This document shows, in pieces, positions 45,660-55,162 of a DNA stretch of 64,000 nt; the stretch's first letter is position 1; every line of letters begins with the position of its first letter. The DNA is taken from positions 5,978,001 to 6,042,000 of the forward strand of contig NC_019738.1 of assembly GCF_000317515.1 (NCBI RefSeq), written 5' to 3'. The position numbers and the translations under genes were made by a program. Source of the stretch: Allocoleopsis franciscana PCC 7113 (GTDB lineage Bacteria; Cyanobacteriota; Cyanobacteriia; Cyanobacteriales; Coleofasciculaceae). Under the pieces are notes generated by a model. The model was not told where the DNA came from, searched no databases, and saw only the letters and a program-made list of their open reading frames with translations.

Positions 45660-46024
45660 AGGAGTTCGGCTAACTATCTATAATTTTTTGCCACAGCCAT
45701 GAAAATATTCTTTATTTTTTCTATCAATTCTATTCATATAAACTATGCATGGCATGTTTTGCTAAGCAATTTAAGCCTAATTAATCTGGATTTATCAGAG
45801 TTAATGATGAATTAACTTTCCCTAATCCGTTGTACAGCAAACAACACTGAGACTACTGTATCTTTTTAAAATCTCATAGTTTGAGGGATTAAAAATCACC
45901 CAGTCAGGTGAATGAATCGGGCGATTTGGCTATAAAGAACGAGCAGGTTTTCCTACAACGCTTGATATGACTGGGACGCTTTGAGGGATTTTGTTTCAAC
46001 ACCATTGGATTAACAGCGACTACA
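45660..46024. other. divergent promoter region of the LysR and EamA genes
   Basis: A 365-bp AT-rich space between divergent genes that probably carries the LysR operator. I could not single out a trustworthy T-N11-A palindrome. No gene is visible. Confidence 0.45.
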
Positions 46025-46042
46025 ATGTTCTTGAATTTTCCG

Positions 46043-46939
46043 ATGACAAACTTCAATGGAGAACTAGCGGCTTTAGGTGCCGCCTTTTTGTGGGCGCTGT
46101 CTGCGGTAATTTACGCTCACCTCGGTCAAAAGGTATCGCCGCTAGCCCTCAATTTGAGCAAAGGCGTGATTGCGATCGCCTTGATTGCCTTAACTCTGAT
46201 TGTGCAAGGCAACTACTGGCCGGCGGACATGAATGGGGTTGCTTTAGGATGCCTGCTATTAAGCGGTGTGGTTGGCATTGGTTTAGGCGACACCTTTTAC
46301 TTTGAGGCGTTGAACCACTTGGGAGCCAGACGAACTCTGTTACTAGAAGCCTTGGCTCCCCCTTTATCCGCTTTCATCGCCCTAGTTTTTTTGCGGGAAG
46401 CTTTGAGTTTAGGAGCTTGGATGGGCATTTTTCTCACCGTCTTGGGAGTGTCTTGGGTGATTAGTGAGCGGGTGCCGGGAACTACCGTTAACGCCGAAAA
46501 CCCCCTTCGAGGCGTTGGTTTTGCCCTCGTGTCAGCGTTGGCACAGGCAAGCGGAGCCGTTTTATCCCGTGCGGCTTTGGCAGACACAGCCATTAGCCCT
46601 TTATGGAGTACACTATTGCGCCTAATGGGTTGTGTTGTGGTATTGCTATTGTGGATACCGTTTAAACAGGGGTCTCAAGCTGCGTTTAAACCATTGCAAT
46701 CTAAACAATTATTAGGCATTATTATCATCACGGCTTTGTTCAGCACTTACTTAGGGATTATGCTGCAACAAACAGCCTTGAAATATACCGCAACAGGAAT
46801 TGCTCAAGCGCTTCTTTCCACCAGTCCTTTATTTGTTCTACCGATGACGATCAGTATGGGTGAAATCGTTAGTCCTAGAGCGTTTTTGGGGGTGTTGGTT
46901 GCACTGGGAGGGATTGGGTTGTTGTTTGGTTATCAATAA
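46043..46939 (+). CDS. EamA/DMT-family transporter
   Basis: The product is 298 residues from ATG 46043 (MTNFNGELAALGAAF); an in-frame ATG at 46025 would add six. It has ten predicted helices in two EamA repeats (first: AALGAAFLWALSAVIYAHLG... ALNHLGARRTLLLEALAPPLSA; second: RGVGFALVSALAQASGAVLSR... TALKYTATGIAQALLSTSPLF). The family exports metabolites or amino acids. It is probably regulated by the divergent LysR gene. Substrate is unknown. Confidence 0.9.
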   Translation: MTNFNGELAALGAAFLWALSAVIYAHLGQKVSPLALNLSKGVIAIALIALTLIVQGNYWPADMNGVALGCLLLSGVVGIGLGDTFYFEALNHLGARRTLLLEALAPPLSAFIALVFLREALSLGAWMGIFLTVLGVSWVISERVPGTTVNAENPLRGVGFALVSALAQASGAVLSRAALADTAISPLWSTLLRLMGCVVVLLLWIPFKQGSQAAFKPLQSKQLLGIIIITALFSTYLGIMLQQTALKYTATGIAQALLSTSPLFVLPMTISMGEIVSPRAFLGVLVALGGIGLLFGYQ

Positions 46940-47015
46940 CAGTACTCCCAGCGCTAACCTTGAACAAAAAAGCGGACGGCAATGGTGTGAGTTGAAGGGT
47001 TAATCAACTTGACGC

Positions 47016-47690
47016 TTAACGTAAATTCTCTGGAACTTTCTCAGGAATAACCCAAGAATAAACGGTATGTACGCGATTGGGGCCTTGCACTTGTACAGTT
47101 TGTTCCGGCTTCCAGTCGCCCATATCGAAGTCATGGGAAACAATCCGAGTTCCTGGCTTGAGTTGCTCAAACAGCATCGGTCGTAGTTTTACATTGAGTT
47201 CAGGCAGCAGGTAAAGTGTGACAACGCTGGCATTGCTGATATTCGTCTGAAACAAATCTTGTTGCAGAAACTGGACGCGATCGCTAACACCCGCCTTCTG
47301 GGCATTTTGATTCGCCTCTTGGATCAGTTCTGGGCGAAGTTCTACCCCAAACCCCTGTGTGCCAAACTTTTGCGCGGCTGTAATCGGAATTCGTCCGTCA
47401 CCACTGCCGAGGTCGTACAAAACATCATCTTTCCCAACTTTCGCCAGTTCTAACATTTTCTCAACCACTTCATCGGGTGTTGGGACATAGACGACATCCG
47501 GTTCCCGTTGTGGAGTTGGAGCTTCAGCAACTGGAGTTGGGACATTGGCGGTAGAGATTGGAGTCTGAACATTCGCTTCCGGTTGTTGAGTTGGAGGAGC
47601 GACAGCGGATGGCTGAGCACATCCTGTTAGTAAGACACTACTAGCACTCAAACTGGTTGCGGCTAACAACAACATGCGGTGTAATTGCAT
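47016..47690 (-). CDS. lipoprotein with class I SAM-dependent methyltransferase domain
   Basis: The 224-residue protein begins with a lipoprotein signal (hydrophobic MLLLAATSLSASSVLL, lipobox LTGC, Cys24), then a Pro/Thr-rich linker, then a methyltransferase core (DVLYDLGSGDGRIPITAAQKFG, then FGVELRPELIQEANQNAQKAG, and VVTLYLLPELNVKLRP). An exported SAM-dependent enzyme is odd because SAM is cytoplasmic. Cyanobacterial relatives with the same design exist, as far as I recall. It may be a periplasmic protein that retains the fold without activity, or a membrane-tethered enzyme. Confidence 0.88.
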   Translation of the reverse strand: MQLHRMLLLAATSLSASSVLLTGCAQPSAVAPPTQQPEANVQTPISTANVPTPVAEAPTPQREPDVVYVPTPDEVVEKMLELAKVGKDDVLYDLGSGDGRIPITAAQKFGTQGFGVELRPELIQEANQNAQKAGVSDRVQFLQQDLFQTNISNASVVTLYLLPELNVKLRPMLFEQLKPGTRIVSHDFDMGDWKPEQTVQVQGPNRVHTVYSWVIPEKVPENLR

Positions 47691-47737
47691 CGTTAGTTAC
47701 TCCTTAAAAGTGGGTTAAATCGTCGTGATTGCTCTGC

Positions 47738-49111
47738 TCAAGCCGGTCTACGCCGCATCCATAGCAACACAGGTACACCTGCCGCTACTACAGCAACACC
47801 TACCATGGCTCCAATCCCGGTATAAGCAAGGCTGGAGTAGAGCAAATAAGCACAAATGCAGCAAAATAAAATGGGAGTCAAAGGGTAAAGCGGGACACAG
47901 AAGGGTCGAGGAACCTGGGGTTCTTTTGCCCGCAAGACTAACAGGGATATTCCCGTCAGTAAGAAAAAGAACCAGAAGACAGGAGCCGTGTAGTCTACCA
48001 TCGTCTCAAAGCCTTTACGGGTGAGGCTACCTAACAACACCAATGCCAAAGCGATCGCACCTTGTACCCATAAGGCTTGGGTGGGTGTATTGGCTCGGTG
48101 GTGCCAGCGTCCGAGGTAGGAGAAGAGGGAAAAGTCTTGTCCTAAAGCGTAGTTAGTTCTCGCCCCCGTAAAAATCGTGGCGTTCATTGAACACAAGGCT
48201 GTAACCGTAATCAACAAACTGATGAATACGGCACCCGGTTCACCCATAACCCGACGCATCAAATCGGCAGCCACGGCTTGAGATTGTTGCATCCCTGCCA
48301 GTCCCAATCCGTGCAGGTAAGCGAAGTTTACTAACAGGTAAATGCTGCTGATGATACCAATGCTCACCAACAGTGATCGGATCATATTGCGTTTCAGGTT
48401 CTGCAACTCTGCCGAGATATAGACGGCTTCATTCCACCCCCCATAAGACAGCAGCACAAAAACCAGGGCTAAACCTAGGTTTCCTGAAGAAGAGGTAGGC
48501 GCTGGCGGTACTATGGGTGCAGCGCCGGGAGTCCCCAAAAGGCCAACCGCAATTAACAACAGTAAGCCGAGGACTTGTATTGTGGCTAACCCATTTTGTG
48601 TCCACTTTCCTTGTCTCACGCCGAGGAGATTGAGTCCTGTAAAAAGCGCGATTGCCATTGCGGCATAAATAGAGGGTGAATACATCCCCAGTGGCAATAT
48701 TTGTGAGGCATAGTCGCCAAACACAAAGGCTAAAAGTGCGATCGAGCCTGTTTGCAATACCATCATTCGTGCCCAGGCAAACAAGAAAGCGATCGGCTTG
48801 CCAAACGCACGCATCAGGTAATGGTAGTTACCACCAGGGTGGGGATACGCTGTCGCCAATTCGGCATAGCAGAGTGCTCCAACCAAGGAGATTGCACCCC
48901 CTAATAACCAGATCAATATGACTCCACTGACACCTCCAGCATTAGCTGCAACTAAGGCTGGAGTTTCAAAAATACCAGCACCAATGACAATCCCAACGAT
49001 CAGGGCAACCGCATCGACAAAAGCCAGGGATGGCTTAGGTACGATTCCTTGACGGGTTGGGACAGCAAGATTATTTAATCGAGTATTCACATTCGGCTTA
49101 CGTAAAGACAT
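47738..49111 (-). CDS. APC-family amino acid permease
   Basis: The 457-residue permease has about 12 helices: the first contains GIVIGAGIFETPALVAANAGG, the APC signature with the G-x-G-I/V-F unwound segment, followed by WLLGGAISLVGALCYAELATAYP. The rest agrees with the family (FTGARTNYALGQD, TPTQALWVQGAIAL). It takes up amino acids or polyamines by proton symport. Substrate is unknown. It lies 47 bp upstream of the lipoprotein methyltransferase gene on the same strand. Confidence 0.93.
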   Translation of the reverse strand: MSLRKPNVNTRLNNLAVPTRQGIVPKPSLAFVDAVALIVGIVIGAGIFETPALVAANAGGVSGVILIWLLGGAISLVGALCYAELATAYPHPGGNYHYLMRAFGKPIAFLFAWARMMVLQTGSIALLAFVFGDYASQILPLGMYSPSIYAAMAIALFTGLNLLGVRQGKWTQNGLATIQVLGLLLLIAVGLLGTPGAAPIVPPAPTSSSGNLGLALVFVLLSYGGWNEAVYISAELQNLKRNMIRSLLVSIGIISSIYLLVNFAYLHGLGLAGMQQSQAVAADLMRRVMGEPGAVFISLLITVTALCSMNATIFTGARTNYALGQDFSLFSYLGRWHHRANTPTQALWVQGAIALALVLLGSLTRKGFETMVDYTAPVFWFFFLLTGISLLVLRAKEPQVPRPFCVPLYPLTPILFCCICAYLLYSSLAYTGIGAMVGVAVVAAGVPVLLWMRRRPA

Positions 49112-50179
49112 GATTGCTAGCCTGGAAGCAAGAGGGCTGGAATTTGTGTAATGAAGAACCCGTCAATTAGGAATTGATTTCAGCGATTTAGGTCGCGTCA
49201 AACTCCAGACCTGGGTTTGATATTAAAAAAATGTTACAAGTTAAAGCCTCTGTCTTTAGCTAGAGTTCAGAGACAAATTAACATGACTTTTGTCATGCCT
49301 TAATTCATCGAGATTTCGGACGGAAGGATGTCAAAAAGTAGGATAAGCGATGATTGCTGATGAAAGGGCAAAATCTAATCAGATTGTCACTTTTTCGTCA
49401 CATTTTCAAGTACTTTTCAGATTAAAAATTACTGATACATCGAAGTTGTCTGCTTTGTTGGTTGGGAAAATTTGATGTTTATAAATAATATATTTTTCTT
49501 GCTTATACACAGTTGCGGTCAAACTTAGTAGTTTCTCTTTGTCCTCATCTCCCCATCCAACCGAGCTACTATCTTTGAATATAATTGGGTATGAATATAG
49601 CGGTTCTCAAATAAGTGGATTACACTCAAATTCTGCCCTTTGCCCTCTGCCTTCTGCCTTAAAGCCAACTACGTTGTACCTCACCAAATAGAGAAACGCT
49701 ATACTATCCTCTTTCTCTTCCTTGCCCCTTTTTTGCCTGCTTAAAACTATTGATACAACTTTGAATGGCATCCTTTGCTGTTCCCCCCAATAGACGCGAG
49801 TCAAGGGTAAGATTGAGAAAAATTAAACAGGGTTGTCACTGAGCTAGGGATTAAGTTAAGGTAGCGCACAGCCTACAACAGTAGTTAGATAAATTCTGGG
49901 GCTGGGTTGCATCTCATATCTGCCAATGTCCTTTCAGCCAATCAGTACAGAATGAGTGTCCTAGGATTTTTTGCTCAGCTTTCCAATCATTGACGTTTTT
50001 AAGATGGGTTGATATCCGATTCATGGATTAGGGCAAGACTGCCCTCAATTTAACTTTCAATAAATGAAGGAACTGAATCGTTATAGGCAAACTCTCAATT
50101 TTGCCTAAATTATGATTTCTGGAAGCTGCATTTAATCATTAAATAGCTACCTTCTGCTTGCGATGTCTCTGTCTTGAAA
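49112..50179. other. long intergenic region with short tandem repeats
   Basis: More than 1 kb separates the APC permease from the sugar-binding protein gene. It holds a CATGAC-TTTT-GTCATG palindrome at 49282-49297, an AT-rich stretch with a TATAAATAATATATTTTTC tract near 49480, and TGCCCTCTGCCTTCTGCC-type repeats at 49622-49662. The minus-strand frame at 49607-49804 translates these repeats and is rejected. No gene or RNA is recognised. Confidence 0.5.
49622..49662. repeat. TTTGCCCTCTGCC-type short tandem repeat
   Basis: Tandem 7-base units around TGCCTTC/TGCCCTC. Related tracts lie at 7940-7972 (complementary strand), 15595-15632, 36780-36826, 53412-53442 and 53621-53660. Confidence 0.7.
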
Positions 50180-51496
50180 ATGAACAAAATCAATACATTA
50201 GGAAGAAGTCTGAAGAAAGTTGGTAAAAAAATTAGATTTTATGGTTTTTGGGGATTAATTGTTTCCTGTATTCTCATCTCTCAGTTCTGGGGTCAACCTG
50301 CACTGACACAGGAATCGGTAACCATCACCGCCCTAATTAATGCTGGGGAAGTTTCATATTGGAAGGAATTAATCGTCAAAGATTTCGAGAAAGAAAATCC
50401 AGGTATTCATCTGGAGATTATTGAGGCACCTAACGCCACAGATTTGACAGAAAACCTGTACACAGCGGCTTTCATCCTGGGTGACTCGCCCTATGACCTA
50501 GTTTACATGGATGTAATCTGGACAGGTAAATTTGCGGCGGCTGGGTGGCTTTTAGACCTGAGCGATCGCATGTCTGAGGACGAGTTGAAAGTCTTTATGG
50601 ATAAGGATGTGGAGGCGGGACGTTACAAAGGCAAGCTATACCGAATTCCACTCCGTTCCGATGCTGGAATGCTCTACTATCGTACAGATTTATTGGAACA
50701 AATTGGAGCTAAGCCGCCAGAAACCTTTGAAGATTTAATTAAAACTTCTCAACAATTGCAGGAGAAAAAAGCAACTCGTTGGGGTTATGTCTGGCAAGGT
50801 GCTCAATACGAAGGATTGCCAGCGATGTTTGTCGAAATCATCGAAGGTTTCGGTGGCTTTTGGGTGAATTCAGAGACCAACGAAGTTGGACTTGATCAAC
50901 CAGAGGCAATTAAAGCAGTTGAGTTTTTACGCAGCGCGATCGACAAAAATATCTCTCCTCCTGGAGTCATAAGTTACCGAGAAGAAGACACCCGACGTTT
51001 ATTTGTAAGTGGTGAATCAGCATTTTTGCGGAATTGGCCTTATGTTTGGGCGACTGCGAATGAACCGAGTTCAGAAATTAAGGGCAAGGTTGGGATTAAA
51101 CCCATGGTTCATATTCCAGGTGCAAAAAGTGGGGCTTGCTTAGGGGGTTGGGGGATGGGAATTGCCAAAACTTCTAAACATCCTCAAGAAGCTTTGAAAG
51201 CCATTCAGTACTTTACCAGCAAAGAAGCACAGCGTCGGTTCACGTTGGAAACCGCGAGTATTTCCAGCAGACGGGATTTATTTAGCGACCCAGAGATTAT
51301 TGCTAAATATCCTCACTATCCAAAATTCCAAAAATTAGTAGAAAGTGCTGTCTTACGTCCACCCATTGCTCAGTATGCCCAAGCTTCTGATATTTTGCAG
51401 CGCTACCTCAATGCTGCCCTCAGTAATAGAAGCCTCAGTGTGGAAAAAACGATGAAAGCGGCAGCGAATGAAACACGTAATTTGCTAAAGAGTTAA
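50180..51496 (+). CDS. sugar ABC transporter substrate-binding protein
   Basis: The product is 438 residues from ATG 50180; TTG at 50174 is possible. The N terminus is a long signal sequence (basic NTLGRSLKKVGKKIRF, hydrophobic FWGLIVSCILISQFWG). The mature protein is a family 1 extracellular solute-binding protein: ITALINAGEVSYWKELIVKDFEKENPG, YDLVYMDVIWTGKFAAAGWL, FAAAGW-type core and the C-terminal SKHPQEALKAIQYFTSKEAQ. It is related to MalE/TreS-type binders of di- or oligosaccharides. The two permease genes follow in the same direction. Confidence 0.92.
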   Translation: MNKINTLGRSLKKVGKKIRFYGFWGLIVSCILISQFWGQPALTQESVTITALINAGEVSYWKELIVKDFEKENPGIHLEIIEAPNATDLTENLYTAAFILGDSPYDLVYMDVIWTGKFAAAGWLLDLSDRMSEDELKVFMDKDVEAGRYKGKLYRIPLRSDAGMLYYRTDLLEQIGAKPPETFEDLIKTSQQLQEKKATRWGYVWQGAQYEGLPAMFVEIIEGFGGFWVNSETNEVGLDQPEAIKAVEFLRSAIDKNISPPGVISYREEDTRRLFVSGESAFLRNWPYVWATANEPSSEIKGKVGIKPMVHIPGAKSGACLGGWGMGIAKTSKHPQEALKAIQYFTSKEAQRRFTLETASISSRRDLFSDPEIIAKYPHYPKFQKLVESAVLRPPIAQYAQASDILQRYLNAALSNRSLSVEKTMKAAANETRNLLKS

Positions 51497-51589
51497 AGGT
51501 TGCAAGTTAGCTAATTGCCGGCTATACAGTGATTCAACTCTTTAACTTCAACTATTCTTCAGATTTTCAACTTTTAACCTTCAACCCCA

Positions 51590-52498
51590 ATGAAAGCCGA
51601 CCCCATCCGCTTACAAGAACAAAGGACAGGCTGGCTCATGCTAGCCCCTGCTTTGCTGTTACTATTACTGGTTTTTGCTTATCCCATTTTGCGCTCATTT
51701 GGCTTAAGTTTGTTTACGCAAAATTTGGGGACACAGCTACAACCCATCTTTTCCGGTTTAGACAATTACATGCGGATGGTGGGGGATGGGCGCTTTTGGC
51801 AAAGTCTATCTAACACCATCCTGTTTACCTCAGTATCCGTTGCCCTGGAACTGATTTTTGGCATGGCGATCGCATTAATTTTAAATCCTGCCTATCACGG
51901 ACGGGCATTAGTCCGAACTGTTGCCCTCTTACCTTGGGCATTACCCACCGCCCTTCTAGGACTCGCTTGGACATGGATTTTTAATGACCAATTCGGGGTT
52001 TGGAATGACATCTTGATGCGTTTGGGCATCATTCAAACTGGAATCAACTGGTTGGGAGATCCCATAACCGCTATGATGGCTGTCATTGCTGCCGATGTTT
52101 GGAAAACTACGCCCTTTATTAGTATTTTGCTTCTTGCCGGTTTGCAATCAATTCCTGAAGACCTTTACGAAGCTCATGCGATCGATGGTGCAACACCTTG
52201 GCAAAGTTTTACCACCATCACACTGCCCCTATTAATGCCGCAAATTTTAATAGTATTGCTGTTCCGTTTTGCGGGAGCTTTTGGGGTTTTTGACCTGATC
52301 CAAGTCATGACAGGAGGTGGGCCTGGGGGAGCTACTGAAGTGGTATCTCTCTATATCTATGCCACAGTCATGCGCTATCTAGATTTTGGTTATGGTGCAG
52401 CTTTAGTTGTGGTGACATTTTTATTTCTAGTCGCTGTCGTATTGACAGGTAGTTTCTTCCTCAATCAATATCGTGCCAATATTTCTGGCATCAATTAA
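51590..52498 (+). CDS. sugar ABC transporter permease, MalF type
   Basis: The 302-residue permease has six predicted helices and the EAA loop LQSIPEDLYEAHAIDGATPWQSFTTITLPLL that docks the ATPase. The helices include LMLAPALLLLLLVFAYPIL and VLLFRFAGAFGVFDLIQVMTGG. It forms the channel with the next permease. The start is MKADPIRLQEQRTGWLML. It begins 93 bp after the binding-protein stop, over a space with TTCAAC-type repeats. Confidence 0.94.
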   Translation: MKADPIRLQEQRTGWLMLAPALLLLLLVFAYPILRSFGLSLFTQNLGTQLQPIFSGLDNYMRMVGDGRFWQSLSNTILFTSVSVALELIFGMAIALILNPAYHGRALVRTVALLPWALPTALLGLAWTWIFNDQFGVWNDILMRLGIIQTGINWLGDPITAMMAVIAADVWKTTPFISILLLAGLQSIPEDLYEAHAIDGATPWQSFTTITLPLLMPQILIVLLFRFAGAFGVFDLIQVMTGGGPGGATEVVSLYIYATVMRYLDFGYGAALVVVTFLFLVAVVLTGSFFLNQYRANISGIN

Positions 52499-52526
52499 TA
52501 GTAATCCATAAAAAATGGCATAGTTT

Positions 52527-53405
52527 ATGACTGCAATTCCCGATTCTCCAGCCCCGAAACTTCAGGCCGAAAAAATCAATATTCTCAAGCAGGTTATCTT
52601 GCCCTTGGGCATCTTATTGCTGTTAATCTTTTGCCTTGCGCCGATTCTCTGGCAATTACTTACATCCATTAAGATTAATAAGGATATCTCCGCTGTTCCC
52701 AACGTCTATATTCCTAGCGAGTATACGTTCAAGCACTATATTGATTTATTCCTGCGTCGTCCTTTTGCTCGATATATCTTTAATAGTTTCTTTGTTTCCC
52801 TTATCTCTACATTTCTCTGTTTAGCAATTGGGACACCCGCAGCTTACGCTCTGGCACGCTTACGCCTTCCCGGTGAAAATATTATCCTATCCGGCATTTT
52901 ATCGATTACTTTATTTCCCTTCGTCCTCTTCTTCCTGGGATTACTAGAAGTTATCCAAAGACTCCATCTAGGCAACAACTATTTGGCTTTAATTATTCCC
53001 TATATAGCAATTAATTTACCTCTAACTATTTCGATTATGCGGAGTTTCTTTCTCCAGCTCCCCGTCGAATTAGAAGATGCGGCTAAGGTTGATGGTTACA
53101 ACACCTGGCAAATGTTGACTCAAATTCTGCTGCCGATGACGGTTCCGGCGCTGGTAACAACTGGGGTACTGACTTTTATCTTTGCCTGGAATGAGTTTAT
53201 TTTCGCCCTCACGTTTATTACCCGTGAATCGATGAAAACCATTCCTGTTGCTACCGCTCAATTAGGTACGACATCCGTATTTGAACTTCCCTATGGTGCC
53301 ATTGCCGCCGCCACAGTTTTGGGGACGTTACCTTTAGTATTGCTTGTGCTTTTCTTCCAACGGCGAATTGTTCAGGGTTTAACGGCAGGCGCAATTAAGG
53401 GGTAA
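52527..53405 (+). CDS. sugar ABC transporter permease, MalG type
   Basis: The 292-residue second permease shows the EAA loop PVELEDAAKVDGYNTWQMLTQILLPM, helices such as GILLLLIFCLAPILWQLLTSI and the conserved FAWNEFIFALTFI. It pairs with the preceding MalF-type protein. The usual ATP-binding gene (malK/ugpC) is not next to it; one from elsewhere is presumably shared. The transported sugar is unknown. Confidence 0.94.
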   Translation: MTAIPDSPAPKLQAEKINILKQVILPLGILLLLIFCLAPILWQLLTSIKINKDISAVPNVYIPSEYTFKHYIDLFLRRPFARYIFNSFFVSLISTFLCLAIGTPAAYALARLRLPGENIILSGILSITLFPFVLFFLGLLEVIQRLHLGNNYLALIIPYIAINLPLTISIMRSFFLQLPVELEDAAKVDGYNTWQMLTQILLPMTVPALVTTGVLTFIFAWNEFIFALTFITRESMKTIPVATAQLGTTSVFELPYGAIAAATVLGTLPLVLLVLFFQRRIVQGLTAGAIKG

Positions 53406-53448
53406 GCCCAAATCTGCCCTCTGCCGTCTGCCTTTTGCCTTTTCTTAC

Positions 53449-53620
53449 ATCTTGCAGCAGTTGCAATAACCCGCCAGGGAATTAATTCCCTGGCTAATAG
53501 ATCAAGTCGTCTTTATACGACTGAGTCGGAATTTCAGTCCATTTTAATGGACTTGGGCTACTCGCTGTAGAAATTAATTTCTTGGCAGGTGTGTAGACCA
53601 AATTGAGAATGGTGCAAGAT
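53449..53620. repeat. 172-bp structured repeat, copy 1
   Basis: It starts ATCTTGCA and ends TGCAAGAT, an 8-bp closing inverted repeat. Inside are a GCCAGGGAATTAATTCCCTGGC palindrome, a GTCGT..ACGAC hairpin, TCCATTTTAATGGA and GAAATTAATTTC. It matches 59383-59554 with only two mismatches and no gap. It lies between the sugar permease and O-methyltransferase genes. It looks like a mobile or folded RNA element without an ORF. Confidence 0.85.
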
Positions 53621-53690
53621 CTGCCTTTTGCCCTCTGCCTTCTGCCTTCTACCTACTCCTGCCCAGAACGCTGCGCGAACTGCCTTTTGC
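53621..53690. repeat. TGCCTTC/TGCCTTTTGCC short tandem repeats
   Basis: Directly after the 172-bp element the DNA repeats CTGCCTTTTGCCCTCTGCC-type units, as in several other intergenic places of this window. Confidence 0.65.
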
Positions 53691-53702
53691 TATAACCTAA
53701 AC

Positions 53703-54368
53703 TTACGGACGCTTGAGGGCTAGAGTGAGTCCATCGGCAATCGGAACCAGGCTCAGCGTTACCCGTTGATCTTGGTATAACTTCTGGTTAAAAGCGCGAA
53801 TTGAGTTAGTTTGATTATCTTTTACCTGGGAGTCCGCAACTCGTCCTGACCACAGAACATTATCGATCGCAATTAGACCACCAGGGCGAATTAACTCCAG
53901 CGATCGCTCATAATACTTTTCATAATTCGCCTTATCCGCATCAATAAAGGCAAAATCAAAGGTTCCTGCCTGTCCGTTGCTGAGGAGTTCATCCAAGGTT
54001 TCCAGTGCAGGTGCTAATCGTAAATCAATCTTATCGGCTACCCCAGCCGCCTCCCAGTAACGACGCGCAATCGTGGTGTATTCCTCACTCACATCACAGG
54101 CGACCATTTTCCCATCGGGGGGTAGTGCCATCGCCACACACAGGGAACTGTAACCCGTAAATACCCCAATTTCCAATGTTTTTGTCGCACCCAGCAATTG
54201 CACCAGCAGCGTCATAAATTGACCTTGTTCCGGCGAAATCTGCATCACCGCCCTCGGCAGATGGGCGGTTTCCTCCCGCAGTTGCCGGAGAATATCTGAC
54301 TCTCGCACAGAAACGGATAAAAGGTAATCGTAGAGTGGAGAATCAAGCCCAAGAGTCTTTTTTGTCAT
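53703..54368 (-). CDS. O-methyltransferase (caffeoyl-CoA OMT-like)
   Basis: The product is 221 residues from ATG 54368 ([16 protein letters not shown]); the frame is open to 54395, with nine extra non-family residues. The class I methyltransferase core shows [20 protein letters not shown], then [21 protein letters not shown], then [28 protein letters not shown] and [15 protein letters not shown] with the metal-binding Asp/Asn residues of this family. It would methylate catechol-type or other hydroxylated substrates in the cytoplasm. The 3' end faces the repeat element. Confidence 0.93.
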   Translation of the reverse strand: MTKKTLGLDSPLYDYLLSVSVRESDILRQLREETAHLPRAVMQISPEQGQFMTLLVQLLGATKTLEIGVFTGYSSLCVAMALPPDGKMVACDVSEEYTTIARRYWEAAGVADKIDLRLAPALETLDELLSNGQAGTFDFAFIDADKANYEKYYERSLELIRPGGLIAIDNVLWSGRVADSQVKDNQTNSIRAFNQKLYQDQRVTLSLVPIADGLTLALKRP

Positions 54369-54420
54369 GATGGGTGAGGAAAAAAAGATAACCACTGCTT
54401 ATCCTATCGTTTGAAGTGCT

Positions 54421-54861
54421 ATGCATAGAGCCGCCAGATTAATCGTAAGCCTTGTTTTAATAGCGATTTTATGGGTTGGGCTGACTGCTTGTGGGGCAAA
54501 TACGCCCCCCCTGGGACTGGCACCGAATAAGCAATTGGTGCAAAAAGCGATCGCTCTCCAAATCAATCAAACCCAAGAACGACTCACTCAACGGTTGCAA
54601 TCTATCCCCCCCCAAATTAAAATCACTCAGGTTAAACTCAAACAATTAGAACCTTTGTTTCTGGATGATTTAGCCACTTTTCACATCTGGGGTACCTACA
54701 GCTTTAAAGTGAACTTACCTTCTCAACAGCTTCCTCAACAACAACGTCCTTTTGATGTCTACTTGCAACGGCAGCCGGAAGGTAAAACTTGGCGTCTGGT
54801 TATACCTGATCGTATGGGCAATAGTTCCCCAGTTAGTTGGCGCACTTATGTGATTCCTTAA
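54421..54861 (+). CDS. conserved lipoprotein of unknown function
   Basis: The 146-residue protein has a lipoprotein signal (RLIVSLVLIAILWVG, then lipobox LTAC, Cys24). The mature part has a helical stretch (QLVQKAIALQINQTQERLTQRL) followed by strands and ends in PDRMGNSSPVSWRTYVIP. The pattern is that of lipoproteins found across cyanobacteria, but no function is known. It is divergent from the O-methyltransferase gene by about 50 bp. Confidence 0.85.
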   Translation: MHRAARLIVSLVLIAILWVGLTACGANTPPLGLAPNKQLVQKAIALQINQTQERLTQRLQSIPPQIKITQVKLKQLEPLFLDDLATFHIWGTYSFKVNLPSQQLPQQQRPFDVYLQRQPEGKTWRLVIPDRMGNSSPVSWRTYVIP

Positions 54862-55162
54862 CCTGAAATCTTGCATCAGTTGCAACAACCGCCAGTGGTT
54901 TTAACCACTGTCTCATAGCTCGCATTCGTCTTCATACGACAGGATAATCATTTCAGTCCATTTCATCAATGGACTTGAGCTATGACGCAAGAAATTAATT
55001 TCTGGGCGGGTGTGGAGGCAAACTTGAGAATGGTGTCAAGATGTCAGTAACCCGAAACAAAGGTCATGTTCAGGCTCGGTGGTTACTTTACAAATCAATC
55101 AGTGACAATTCTGTCAATAAATTGACAAATATTGTAGTATTGCAGCCTTTGTAGAGGTTACC
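54862..55162. other. intergenic region carrying repeat copy 3
   Basis: The 300 bp before the sensor kinase consist mostly of the third copy of the structured repeat (54868-55042). The following 120 bp are AT-rich (AATTGACAAATATTGTAGTAT) and should hold the kinase promoter. Confidence 0.6.
54868..55042. repeat. 175-bp structured repeat, diverged copy 3
   Basis: It starts ATCTTGCA and ends GTCAAGAT. Relative to copies 1 and 2 the hairpin CAGGGAAT/ATTCCCTG becomes CAGTGGTT/AACCACTG, so both arms changed together. TCGT..ACGA, TCCATTT..AATGGA and GAAATTAATTTC hairpins are kept. The paired changes support a conserved fold. Confidence 0.8.

Noticed and set aside
49607-49804. 65-codon minus-strand frame
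   Set aside because: A large part is the TGCCCTC/TGCCTTC repeat read as AEGRGQRAE. The composition is not that of a gene.
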